Source: Mastigias papua | Taxonomy: Eukaryota; Cnidaria; Scyphozoa; Rhizostomeae; Mastigiidae | NCBI GenBank assembly: GCA_964019165.1 | Contig: OZ025278.1 | Location: 10,451,028 to 10,515,027 of the forward strand | DNA length: 64,000 nucleotides | Reading direction: 5' to 3' | Shown: one piece after another, positions 34,923-56,813 of the stretch | Position numbering within the stretch: position 1 is the first letter of the stretch | How the letters are laid out: the number at the start of each line of letters is the position of its first letter | Notes under the pieces: model-generated | The model's database searches: none | The model's input: the letters and a program-made list of their open reading frames with translations, nothing else | What the model was told of the DNA's origin: nothing | Program-made: the position numbers and the translations under genes

Positions 34923-35445
34923 GGTGCTAACAAAATAGCCACATTTTGATATATCTTTCACTGCGGCGCCATTTTGAGACGGACTTCCTGAGGAAAAATC
35001 ACTGCTCACAACTTTTTCCCCGGAAAAAAATTTACATCCATTTACAGGGGCGACCTTTTAACTAGGAACTTATAAGTACATTTTTGTTGATACCTCGGAA
35101 CTCAAAGCTGGCAATTAAATGGTTTCCAAGACATTCGGCATTTGGAGCGGTATCCATTGTTTACTTTATACACAAGAGGCCCTTACTGAACCACCCGTAA
35201 CTGTTAAATCGGCAAGAACGCATCTATTCATGCATAAAATGTGAAGTAGATTTGGAAACCATTTAATTGCCAGCTTTGGGCTACGAGATATCAATGAAAA
35301 TGTACTTACGAGTTTCCAGTTAAAAGGTCGCCTCTGTAAATGGGTGTAAATATTTTTCCGGGGCAAAAGTTGTAAGTAGTGATTTCTGTACAGCAACTCC
35401 GTCTCAAAATGGCGCCACAGAGAAAGATATAAAAATGGAAGCACC
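34923..35445. mobile_element. 523-bp long-arm foldback element inside the LINE reverse transcriptase
   Basis: The left arm (34923-35129) and right arm (35252-35445) are inverted copies. Both carry GGTGCT ends, GGCGCCATTTTGAGACGGA, ACCTTTTAACT and AAAGCTGGCAATTAAATGGT phrases. The arms are about 200 bp each around a spacer of about 120 bp. It has no coding capacity. No clear target-site duplication can be read. Confidence 0.8.
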
Positions 35446-36489
35446 TTATTGGTTAATAATTTTATGTAAGCAAATCCGCAGAGTGGTCGAGAACAAAATG
35501 TGACTATGTTGCTGGTAACTAACTCGAGTGCTACTTCAAATGACATATAGTTACTTAAAATCAAGAACACAACGTATAAAGATAAGGTCAGCACATTGCG
35601 GCTGGCTCATTGATAAACCAGGTGTCTCACAAGGGTCTTTACTAGGTCCTTTGCTTTTCAATGTCAATGACGTATTTTATGCAATAGAGAGCTCTGGGAT
35701 CTGCAATTTTGCTGATGATGATAAAATTTATGCACTATCTCATGATGTTGAATCAATGATTGCCAAATCAGAAATGGATGTTTATAATAAACTAAAATTG
35801 ATTTAGTCAAATTGTTTCGTCGCCAATCGAAAAAAATTTCACGTAATGTTTCTAGACCTTAAAGAGAACCAACAATTGCTTCTGGAAATCAATGTGAAGT
35901 AATAACCTCCAAATAGGTGAAACTACTTGGTGTCACAATTGACTCAAAGTTGAACTTCAAAAGCTACGCCAAAGCTCAATGTGTAAAGCCTATCGAAAAG
36001 TGAATGCATTTGCTTGGGGTGCTAGATATATAGATCTCCAAAAAGCAAAATTACCATATCAATCTTCTGTTGTATCAACATTAAAATACTGACTGCCCTG
36101 TGAGTTGGTTCTTCTGTGGAAAAGCAGCGAATGACAACATATGTAGGGTACATGCAAGAGTTCTCAGGGTACTACTTGACGATCATGAATCCCCGTTTGA
36201 AGTTCTACTAGCAAAGGACAATGAAAAAAGCATTCACATCCATAACCTTCCTATGCTTATGACTGAGATATACAAAAACACTTAATTGCATCAATCCATC
36301 TTTCCTTCAGTAGTACTCTATAAGAAGGGCCGTCAAACATGACCTAAGAACAAAAGATTTACTACAAATTCCTGATCTCGCAAACAAGATATACGCCTGA
36401 CATAATTTAGAGCGCCTTCATAGGTACCATATTTAAAAGAAACTTCGAACATTGGAGTGGGGATAAATGCAAGTGTAACATTTGTAAAT

Positions 36490-37289
36490 TTCTAAAATTT
36501 GTAGATAATGATCATTAGATTTTATATTATAGTATATGATAAGTTACATTTTCTTCAAAATTTGTGAATAGTTGGTACAAACTAGTCCAAAATACTGTAT
36601 TGTAGAACTATCACTGTAATCAACTTATGACAAAAACATTTAGAATTATATTGCTATTATCATTTTGCTCAATTTGTGACAAGCTGTGAGTAAACACGGG
36701 CAAAATTTTTCAAGAAATATCAAAGAAAAGCTTCGTACGTTCATACAGGGGTGGGTGAGTGTTTCAAGTGAAAAGTGTACTTGTGGGTACTGAAGTGGTG
36801 GGTTGGTCAAAATGTGATGATTTTGGGCGTAAATATATGCTCCTTTTACATATAAATCTACCGCCAAACTATTATGCAAGGTATACCTGCAGATCCCCCA
36901 CGTGTGGAATATCATCCACGGGTATAACGTGTTAAGGAATGAGACTCAAACCTTCTCATTCTTCGCATCTAATCATAGACAAGCTCTGTTCAATGACGGA
37001 AGCTTTGCAATATTGCAAAGCGAATTCTATAATGACGATACGAGGAAGTTGTGCGGTTCTGCAATATGAGAATATAATGAGATTGAGGAATACTTCTGCA
37101 ATAAAGATTAGGAGTCCCTGGGTAATAAAACAATGAAACTAAATATCTTATAATAAAAGTGATACAGGATTTCTTTTGAAACGTAAATGCTAAATGGCTC
37201 CAAAGTTGAATGGTGAAGCGCTTAACTACAAATCAAACCGACTTGACTAAGGTGTGATTCACCCATGGCCAAAAAACAGAGCAATGAAA
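36490..37289. other. Intergenic / LINE-derived debris
   Basis: Low-complexity AT-rich DNA between two LINE pieces. No gene is supported. Confidence 0.4.
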
Positions 37290-37500
37290 GTGATTTTTGT
37301 TTAAATCTAGGACAAACCTGTATGGTATTGATATTGTCAGGTTTGTTGGTCAAAAATTATTGCAGACTCTGCCAAAAGAAATCAAAGTGTCCCAAACATT
37401 GGAGATTTCTAAAAGAAATATTAAGTCCAGAACTCTTGACTGCAGATGTAAATGATGTAAAACTTTTATTGCAAATTTAAGAATTTTTATAATTTGACTT
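37290..37500 (+). mobile_element. LINE 3' terminal remnant
   Basis: One plus-strand frame reads VRFVGQKLLQTLPKEIK, then SQTLEIS and, after a disruption, KRNIKSRTLDCRCK, matching the typical C-terminus of animal non-LTR retrotransposons. It probably comes from a different family than the LINE at 32730-36480, because the latter already has a C-terminus. Confidence 0.65.
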
Positions 37501-38950
37501 TTGGGTACATTTTCTATAATTGGCTTTAATTAGTTTAACACTATTACTTTTGCCAACTATTGTTATTAGTAACTACCAAAATACATCTTACAGTCAACAA
37601 TGTATTTTCTCGTAGTGCTATACAAACACTACTAAAACGACACAATGGGGGCAAATATATGCTGAATACCCCACGGCCAATACAGAAAGAAAGCACACAA
37701 AAAAGCGAATGAACGACATAGACAGGAACTAGAAGAATCAACAAAACAACATTGGAATAAACAAACAAAGAACAAAACAAAAAACAGCTACTCGACATTT
37801 GCATCTCCACAACTCGAACAAAACACTCGAAGAAAAATCATATCTCTTGCTTCCGACATTCGCAATTAAAATGTAACTGCTGTCTTCGATGGAGGCTAGG
37901 TGTGTTCAGGAGATTACACTCAATTCTCAATAATAGAGGAAGCAAGCTCGACAGGCCACATGGTACATTGTCAAAGACTACTATAGTTGAAGAGTATTGT
38001 GATCTTGGATGAAATATTACATATGAATCAAACTGTTACACGGGAAACACCAATTGACAAATGAAGACAAGTTCACGTACAATTTTTCATGAAAAGAATT
38101 TAATGATAAGGAAACTTGTAAAAAATTCTAATAGAACATGAATATTTTAAGAAAGTACAGGTTTCCTTTATGATAAATGCTTAAGGATTTGTTAGATAAA
38201 AAGGAAATTAATTCAATGATGAAAATGCAAATGAATATGAAATAATAGAAAAATAAAATTTGAACAATTGGCAAAGTTCGACTTTGAAAATGGGACATTG
38301 AAACTTTCTAACTCTTATTAAATTCGATTTTAACTACACTTTCAACAATTTAGAAAAAAGAGGGAATTGAAGCTCCAAAACAGATAAACTGCCAAAAGAC
38401 TAGCAAATAGAAATTTTCAGTATAAACCTTTGTAGAGTTCACTAGTCAAATACAAAAAAGACGTCATATGTAGCCAAGTTACAGATATATACATATATAT
38501 TGACATATAAACGTGCGAGGGTATTTTGAATAAAAAACGGTAATATTTCGAAGTGCTAGCCAATGAACCAACTACAACTAAATCTGATATATAACTGATC
38601 GATATGGTGGAGGGGATGGCTATAACTTCTGATGTGGGATAACCACTTTGCAACCTGAAGTGATCACGGTTCTATTGGTATTCCATAAAGTATTGTTGTG
38701 CTGTACGCCAAATTGACGTCATTATCTAATGTCGCTAATTTGTCATAAAGTCGTGTATTACATTTTGCATTACGCTGATACACAAAAAAATCGATGGTAT
38801 AATAGTCCCCATCATTGGTATTCCATTACAAAAATGATATTTGCAACAACGAGGAGGCGCATAATAGGGGGCAAATGATCCGAATTGCTTTGATATGATT
38901 TGAAATGATCTCAAATCACTTACAGTGTTATTGTACATCGGATATGTTGG
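37501..38950. other. SNX17 3' flank
   Basis: Presumed 3' UTR and downstream flank of SNX17 (minus strand). No gene recognised. Short AT-rich open frames only. Confidence 0.45.
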
Positions 38951-49808
<10,858 letters not shown>

Positions 49809-51850
49809 ATCTTTCGATTCATTTACATTTTAACCCACTTCCATCTCAATTCTCTACGCTGCATTAACTCGACAAAATTCAATTACTCTTCTCTTCTTTT
49901 TCATGGCTCATTTCAATCGACCAACAAACGAGGCTGTGATTTCACTTCGAGATTGCGTGACAACAATCACAAAATTCACAGTCTCAATCATTATCTCTCT
50001 CAGGGGCGCAGTGGGGATTGACTCTAGTGCAAAAATCCCAATAGAGCAGAAACCCCCCCTTTTAGACAAATGCTGCTAAATATAGATTTATCAATCAAGG
50101 TTTAGAGCACGTAAATTTACCGACCGAGTTTCAAAAAATGTATATCGTCCCCTCACCACTGCAAGCTATGCACCTGGTGTCTTGGAGAAACTAAATTAAC
50201 TATCCCAGCCAAACTTTGCTGGTCACTCTCTGCCAGTGGGGATGCAATGGTGGCAGTCACTCTTGACTTGGGGGGGGGGGGTAATCACTCCAGGTCATTC
50301 CTAGCACAGGACACACATTCAGCTTCTAAGCTAGGGTTGCTTAACTGGTCATTCAATGTAAGAATGACCAACCAGCAGCTAGCCATAACTAACTTAAGTT
50401 GGCAATGATAATCAATCTGGGCAGTGATAATCACAAGACGCTTGTGCATCTACTACGTGCTGCTTGACTTCTAAAAGAAGATGCTGGCAGGGTGACATGG
50501 AAGAGTTGAACACCGCGCGGGTAATACATTGGAAATTGAGCTAGATACAATGACCGCGAATGACAAAAGCAATACATAACGTGGTATTTGTAATTACAAA
50601 ATCTAAAATCTGTTTATATTGCCTTTGCACACCACTTGTTTTGATTGAAATAGCAATTGCGATATCAAAAACAATCACTAATCCATGCTCAATCTGTAAT
50701 AATCACCAATCATTGCTCAATCAATTAATTTCTAGAAAACTGGTGTCACTCACTAGCGAAAGTAACTACTGTGGTCAAAAACAGTCTTTAAGGCCCCGCC
50801 CATTATTCCTTGCTTTCAGCAACACGCGGAGATATATATCTTGTATAGAATTTCGTATAGTTACCAACAGCACAAAACAGAGTCGTGTCACATTGGACTA
50901 GAAAGTATATCAGAGCTAGTAGATTTTTCCATGAGTGCTTACCAGGGACGTCATCCTTAAAAGTCAAGAAGCGGAGGCTGTGTTGTAGGATACATCTATG
51001 GGTGACGCCCTTGATCACACCCAATTTTCCAAACTCGTCCAGTTTACATAATACATGCAAGGTAATACAAAAGCTAAACGTAAGTGGCGAAAGTAATACA
51101 TAATGTGGCCTTCATTCCACTCTACGAAACTAAGACATCAACTTAACTAGAATATGCTCATTTAAAGAAAGAGCTGTGCTCCTCCTGACTTTCCTTGCTG
51201 TAACAAGGGGGCTGAGGTGCCCGCTCTCTTCTTTACGATTCCCTGGTACATAACCAGGGGTGATCTCTAGCATTTTCAACAACAGGAAACTCTCTACGTG
51301 CGGCTTCATAAAAGGGTGTATTGCTTTTTTGTTGCCACTTCTATTTTTTCAAAGATATACTTATGATAGTTTAGGTTAATCAAAATAAACATTGTAATCA
51401 TCACTTTTGCAGCCCTGACGGAAACATTTAGAGTTCTTTAGTTCTTGCGTCAAGGCATTCAGTCATGATAACAGAACACAGGACTTATCACAAGCAATAG
51501 CAAACAACCCGAGAAGTCCTAGGAATGAGAAAAACAACATCACACTCATCAAAAACAACACGTTTAAGCTTTTAATATACTATAGGGAAACTCTGAAAAG
51601 CAAGATCAATGCAAGCTATATTTGGCATTTGGGGGCCCAACCCCCAAAATGATCATTAATTTTCACATAGGGACTCCTTCCCCTTGAGGCCCTATAAATC
51701 ATTCCTGTCCATGACTACTAAAAGGAAAGCTTGAAAAGTTGACAAAAAGATCACGGTGCCATTTGTATTACAGTTGACTAAAAATTTTTCGTTAACAGCT
51801 AAGGAACTTGCCGTGATTGAATTTGATGAAGCTGATATGCAACAAATTGT
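49809..51850. other. SNX17 upstream region / spacer
   Basis: Should contain the SNX17 promoter, 5' UTR and the 3' UTR of the ATOH8-like gene. No TATA box is obvious near SNX17. A minus-strand open segment 51060-50943 ending at donor CTG|gtaagc might be an exon and is discussed in the findings. A poly-G run is at 50270-50281. Confidence 0.4.
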
Positions 51851-52417
51851 CTAATCTATTACGAAGTATCCTCTGCTGTCTGAAGTCCTCTTCCTCTTAC
51901 AGCTCGGTTTGGTTACAGCAGTCACCTGGGTTTTACTCTTTCCATATTCAGATTGTAATGTTATCGTACATTCGTGGACATAATGCTTGAACCGAACGAC
52001 ATCACCGAATCTCTTAGCGCCTGCATTTATTACATCAAGAGCAGCAATGTAGTTAATAGCAACTCGTAAAATAGACAGTTTAGATAATCTTTGATCATTT
52101 GAATAGCAAGGAATTACTCTTCGGAGATCATCAAATGCTTCACTCAGGGCATGTACTCTGATGCGCTCTCGTTCATTTGCCATTCTTCGCCTTTCTTCCG
52201 CTGTCATAACTGGCTTCCTCTTCAAGTGTTTCTTGGCGCTGTGCTCTTCGAATCGGCCAAACTTTTGCCTTTTACTGTTATCATTCCTCTTCGTGTTATA
52301 TTTTCCCATTATAGACTCATTCCGCTTCTTATCAATTTTTTGCTCTACAACTAGCTTCGATAGCTTTGAATACGTCAAATTCAGATCCATTTCGCACATG
52401 TGACACCAAGTGGGCAA
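51851..52417 (-). CDS. ATOH8: ATOH8/Net-like bHLH transcription factor, single exon
   Basis: 188 aa on one exon. The basic region RRRMANERERIRVHALSEAF (about 76-95) keeps the E-box-contacting glutamate and arginines. The HLH continues with DDLRRVIPCYSNDQRLSKLS and ILRVAINYIAALDVI (to about 130). The match goes beyond the bHLH: VPCYS-x-x-Q-x-LSKL and the post-bHLH C-T-x-TLQ-E segment (ECTITLQSE, 149-157), then basic residues, are specific to ATOH8/Net. These factors are nuclear and control differentiation. The N-terminal half is Lys/Arg/Asn-rich. M1 is chosen because a TATA-like box lies about 76 bp upstream; M37 is an alternative start. It lies upstream of SNX17 and downstream of a second bHLH, all on the same strand. 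Confidence 0.85.
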   Translation of the reverse strand: MPTWCHMCEMDLNLTYSKLSKLVVEQKIDKKRNESIMGKYNTKRNDNSKRQKFGRFEEHSAKKHLKRKPVMTAEERRRMANERERIRVHALSEAFDDLRRVIPCYSNDQRLSKLSILRVAINYIAALDVINAGAKRFGDVVRFKHYVHECTITLQSEYGKSKTQVTAVTKPSCKRKRTSDSRGYFVID

Positions 52418-52492
52418 ATTGCAATCTACCCAACACCAGTCAACATCAACCGCTTAGTTACTATCCAAGAAGAATGCAATCGGTAAATGATC

Positions 52493-52498
52493 TTTATA
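52493..52498 (-). promoter_or_regulatory. TATA-like box of the ATOH8-like gene
   Basis: TATAAAGA on the minus strand, about 76-81 bp upstream of the start codon at 52417. Transcription would start near 52465, placing the first ATG in the transcript. Confidence 0.5.
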
Positions 52499-52881
52499 CT
52501 GAACGTATATCAAAACTTAATTTCCGTGAAAACTGGCGACACATGGGCATTCTTCTGATATCTTTCACTATCTGTATAGAATTATTAAGTAATGTGCCTT
52601 CTTCAATATGCTAATCGCATTCATTAACGGCCTCTAATCAAAGCCAAAATGAACAGAATATTCATAAGACAGCAGAAATCCAACCGGCACTTCTTTTACT
52701 TGCCACAATTTCTACAAAATAAGCCGGCATACTGTGGCAAAGAACAGCCGAGACCCTCCTCCGACCACAGAGAAAGGAAATACTCTTTTCATTGAAACTG
52801 CAGCGCAAATAGTCAGCAGTCTGGCCGTAATCGACGAAAGGAACGCTTTTCAGAGTTGTGATTTCAACCAACCAGCCAAGA

Positions 52882-53076
52882 ATGGTGAAAACAATAATGC
52901 TCTTAGTGGTTTTTAGTATTTCCCCTCTGTCCTATTATGTCAATTGGCCGTTTGTGTGTCAAGAGGATTCAATAGGATTGCTGAGGCAAAAGAAACACGT
53001 GCGTATTAGAGTAGGGGCACGCGCCTTGCTGCAGCAAACAATTTCAACGAGCGACGCGAACCTACTCGCAGTGTAA
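52882..53076 (+). CDS. Hypothetical small secreted peptide precursor
   Basis: A 64-codon open frame beginning MVKTIMLLVVFSISPLS, which looks like a signal peptide. A basic middle HVRIRVGAR precedes LLQQTISTSDANLLAV-stop. It lies between the two bHLH genes on the opposite strand. No homologue was recognised. Hydrophobic starts arise often by chance in AT-rich DNA, so this is only a candidate. Confidence 0.2.
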   Translation: MVKTIMLLVVFSISPLSYYVNWPFVCQEDSIGLLRQKKHVRIRVGARALLQQTISTSDANLLAV

Positions 53077-55250
53077 ATATTGCGGTCCCTTTTTATTTAG
53101 CTCGCCAACGCATTTATCAACCAGACAACGAAGGAGAATGGCAATTGGAGATTATCCCTGTTTAAAAATTTTACATGAAGCTCACCATAGACATAACATA
53201 TTGACCTCAGTAGTTCTATTACCTTTTTAATAGTGGGTTTTTTAAATCAAAATTGGCACCATGACTGCATGATGAAGATACTTATTAACACCCAGATCGA
53301 GAACACCTGATATATAACTAACAATTGTGGTAATGAAATTAACATTTCTTAATTCTATGGCCGATGCAAAAGTAGAAAACTTCTGTAAAGACAATGATTT
53401 GTTCTTCCTAAGTAGGAAATACTTCACTCCCTTTACCTCTATATGTAGACAACGTAAAGATTCATGTAAAAACTGGCTAGTTCTTTTGAATATGAAATCC
53501 CTACTTCTGGGGAAAATGACAACCAACATTATTCTGCTGGAAATCTAGAATATGACAAAAAAATCTTCCCTAGTTTTCTTAGAGAGATTGAGGTCATAAG
53601 AGGCAATTAAATAAAAATGTGGTCGTACACCGCAAATCCCTTTAACATACTGTACAATAGCTGAGATGATTGAACCAGGCCAAACACGTGTAGAAGTTGA
53701 AGAGTTCAGATTAACACCTATCCACAAAGCATGATTCCAACATTTGAATGAAAGCGAGACACGATTTTGGTAACTCCATCAAGGAGAGGTCCAGACGTAG
53801 AGCTCTAGCTGTGTAAACATGAGCTCATAAAAGTGCATGATTGGATTTCGAGCCGGAAATTAACCTGTGTGCTCTTTAGCTTTGCTAATTTGTCTGGGCT
53901 CAATCGCAACAGCGTCAATGTATATTTTAGTACATGGTCCAATGAGCCAATCATTAGCTTATGGGACTATTCGTTGTTAGCACTCATATGAAAGCTTGTG
54001 AGTAGAAAAAGCGCTTGCATTCATCTTTGTAAAATGCTTCTGAAAAGTAAAAGCCCATTGATTTAGCTAGCAATATTAATGTAATTATAACATTATTAAG
54101 CGGATAACATAACAGTGAAGTGGGGCTTGATGCAAAGCAGGACACAATACAGATAGATACTGCCATAACAAAATAAGATAGCAAATCAAAACCTTTCTTC
54201 ACGATACCTTGTTACGAGAGTCTTGCCAGTTTAAATATGACTGGAAATAGCATTAACCAGAGGCGTAGGAGCCGGAGGCCATTGGGCACGTAACGCCCTA
54301 CCCACCCAAAGCAACCAAATGTTGAACAAAGTGCAATCACATTATTAAAATGTATCCTTCATCTGGAGACAAAACTATAGCGGGCCTCCTGTTTACATTT
54401 GTCTTGAAACGAATAAAGTTTTCTCACATTTCATATTACTCTACCTGGAGCGTTTCTGCCATTCTTTAATTGCAGCAACTATGTAAGTATAACACGCAGA
54501 TTTGGTGCTCTTGAATGCAGCTCTTAGATTGTATGGTAGGGCATAAATGTTTTCAATTGCCGTGCCCGTTCACTTCCCAAATGCTGTCTAGGTCTCTACC
54601 ATCAACGGCTACTATTATGTGTGTGTATTTGTACTAAAGTTGCTAAAATGAAAAAATGCCAGCTCTGAATTTTTACAGCAACAGTCCATGAGCCCTCAGA
54701 AGGAAAGGATTGATTTTGTAAACGCATACAAATGATGATGGAATGAAAGATATTTGTAAATGATAAAGCTCCGATTGATGACTTTAATGTACAAGAAACA
54801 ATAAAGCTAAAGGAAGTACATTGAATCCTGTTCTGGCTAACAGAGGAAATCCAGAGAAAAAAACCGTTTTCGTGATATTCTCTTAAAATGAAAACTTTAT
54901 CATCACTCGCACATGTGTTCCTTTATAGAACGAGTGGAGTTTACATGAGAACATCCAAAAACATCACTTAATATCTCCTTAAGCGCAATGAAAGTCTTGG
55001 AGACGCATTCATAATGTGCCAAATGCTTGACTGCAACTCCACATGACTTCTGCAAATAACTATTACACATTTATGCTGACGGATTGAATGCTTCTCTCAA
55101 TATTAGTTGGTGCTAGCGATTCTGCTGATTGGATGGTTGATTTAACTGACGAACCGATTGGTTGATGGATCGATTATCTAAACTGAATACTTAATGAGAT
55201 GGCCAGCTTTGCAAATAAAATTTCAAAGCTACTGTTGGCATTGAGTAACT
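53077..55250. other. Spacer between bHLH genes
   Basis: No supported gene. A lone half-terminus GAGGCGTAGGAGCCGG at about 54259 resembles the CAGGGACGTAGGAACC end of the hAT-type MITE at 31482. Confidence 0.4.
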
Positions 55251-55560
55251 TCAGAAGGATTGCAAGTATTGATCGAAAACCCTGCTTTTGTTACTATTGG
55301 CCTTCGAAGAAGTGATGGCCATATGGTGAGGGTTTCGGTAAATGAGTACATAAATTGAAAAAATCATTGCGGTCGATGGCGATGAATGATTATGATCAAC
55401 AATGATTGATATGATTGTGATATTTATGACAGTGATCATGGAAATTATTGATGATAGTGATGATTGATAAAGATGTTTGGTGACGAATATGATGGCGACA
55501 TGACAATGATGCAAGTAATAAACATTGTTAATGATGATGCTGATAATTCTGATGGGAATT

Positions 55561-55573
55561 ATGATGATGATGC

Positions 55574-55616
<43 letters not shown>

Positions 55617-55617
55617 A

Positions 55618-55670
<53 letters not shown>

Positions 55671-55680
55671 AATGACGATG

Positions 55681-55712
<32 letters not shown>

Positions 55713-55735
55713 GATGATAGTGATGAAGTTGATCA
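55561..55735. repeat. (GAT)n microsatellite
   Basis: About 175 bp of GAT/GAC triplets with few interruptions, with degenerate GAT-rich flanks from about 55380. Reading frames across it give poly-Asp, poly-Met, poly-His and poly-Ile. None is a gene. Confidence 0.95.
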
Positions 55736-56153
55736 ATGATGAGCAAGGATGATATCTTGTGATATTTGCCAACAAACTATGGAATGCCCCATAAATGCTA
55801 CCATCCTTTCCCAAATAAACAACGGATCCCTTCCAACTTAAAATCATTGATGAGGAAGGATCACCATCAATGAAGTAAGAACCCATTGCTATGAAAAGTT
55901 CGAAAGCGCATAGTCAGTGTCGATTTATCTAGAGTTAATACGTGCTTGATCTTCTTCAGGTGAGAAAGGTAGGTTGCTAAGTAGCAACAGAAGGGCAAGA
56001 ACTATGTTGACGACACAATACAACGCGTAGCGCTGATAAGGTCTATCAAGTTAGCGTTTGCTCATGTAAATAATCCATGGTTCTCACATTAATTATTAAC
56101 AACTTTAAAAAGGCAGTTTCTTAGCAGAATAAACCTATTAAACTTTCAATTAT

Positions 56154-56218
56154 ATTTCAATATCGCACAAAAAGAACGGCAACATTCTATAGTATACAAC
56201 TTCGTGCGATATTGAAAT
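56154..56218. repeat. Perfect inverted repeat, 15-bp arms
   Basis: ATTTCAATATCGCAC at 56154-56168 pairs with GTGCGATATTGAAAT at 56204-56218, with a 35-nt loop. The right arm runs into the dispersed phrase CTGTAGTGCCAAGAGACTTT. Probably a small foldback element terminus. Confidence 0.75.
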
Positions 56219-56813
56219 CCTGTAGTGCCAAGAGACTTTTAATTTTATCAGCAGAGAGACTGAGATGGAAAGATCTTAATCTGAAAACCAAACGACAGGC
56301 GCCACAATATGCCTGAAGACGATAAAACGTAAAGGAAAGTGATTGTTCGAGAGGAGAGTCACTTGGACAAAAGTTTCAGATTGATCATGACTGCATGCGA
56401 TAAAGACCATGAAATGAAAAAAGACTTAAATCATGAATGCAATAGAAGCATACTTGTAGACTAAAACTGGCTCGCATCGACGGAAGTGTCAACAAGGTAA
56501 AATCGCATAGATGCTTGCAAATTTATTTACACTTTTACTAAAAAAACAAGAGTTATGTTACAAAATTTACAAAAGTTCATCATTAACAAAAAGTAGACGC
56601 TTACAAAAAATGATGAAGCCTACAAGGTCCCACTTCATATTTCAGTTTTTCTAGTCCTCAATGCAGTAATTTGAGAGTCTTCACCTCTTCACGTTCTCGC
56701 TTACAAGAGGACATCCCTATTCAGTTGTAGAAAGTCTTTGAACCCTCGAAAAGTTAGTAGCAGGAGTACGCTGATAACCCGACTCACAAAAGTTATGCTG
56801 AGTAGCAATTCTG

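Larger units (their letters stand above)
32730..36480 (+). mobile_element. Degenerate full-domain LINE with two nested insertions
   Basis: On the plus strand the pieces follow the order of a non-LTR polyprotein. The start of an apurinic endonuclease is at 32740-32810 (GVLALAETKLD). More endonuclease follows, with LNLRKYKWLL at about 32915-32950 and EGTSIDLMLTN at 33690-33720. A linker with SDDKRIRKCFKEYL is near 34285, and the N-terminal reverse transcriptase is at 34738-34922. The catalytic part at 35600-35740 has SQGSLLGPLLF and FADDD, and C-terminal blocks continue to about 36290. Many stops and frameshifts show it is dead. Insertions at 32977-33493 and 34923-35445 break it. The catalytic motif reads ADDD, a variant of the more usual ADDT/S context. 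Confidence 0.75.

Noticed and set aside
55464..55886. Open frames of poly-Asp, poly-Met, poly-His and poly-Ile
   Set aside because: All are translations of a GAT microsatellite.
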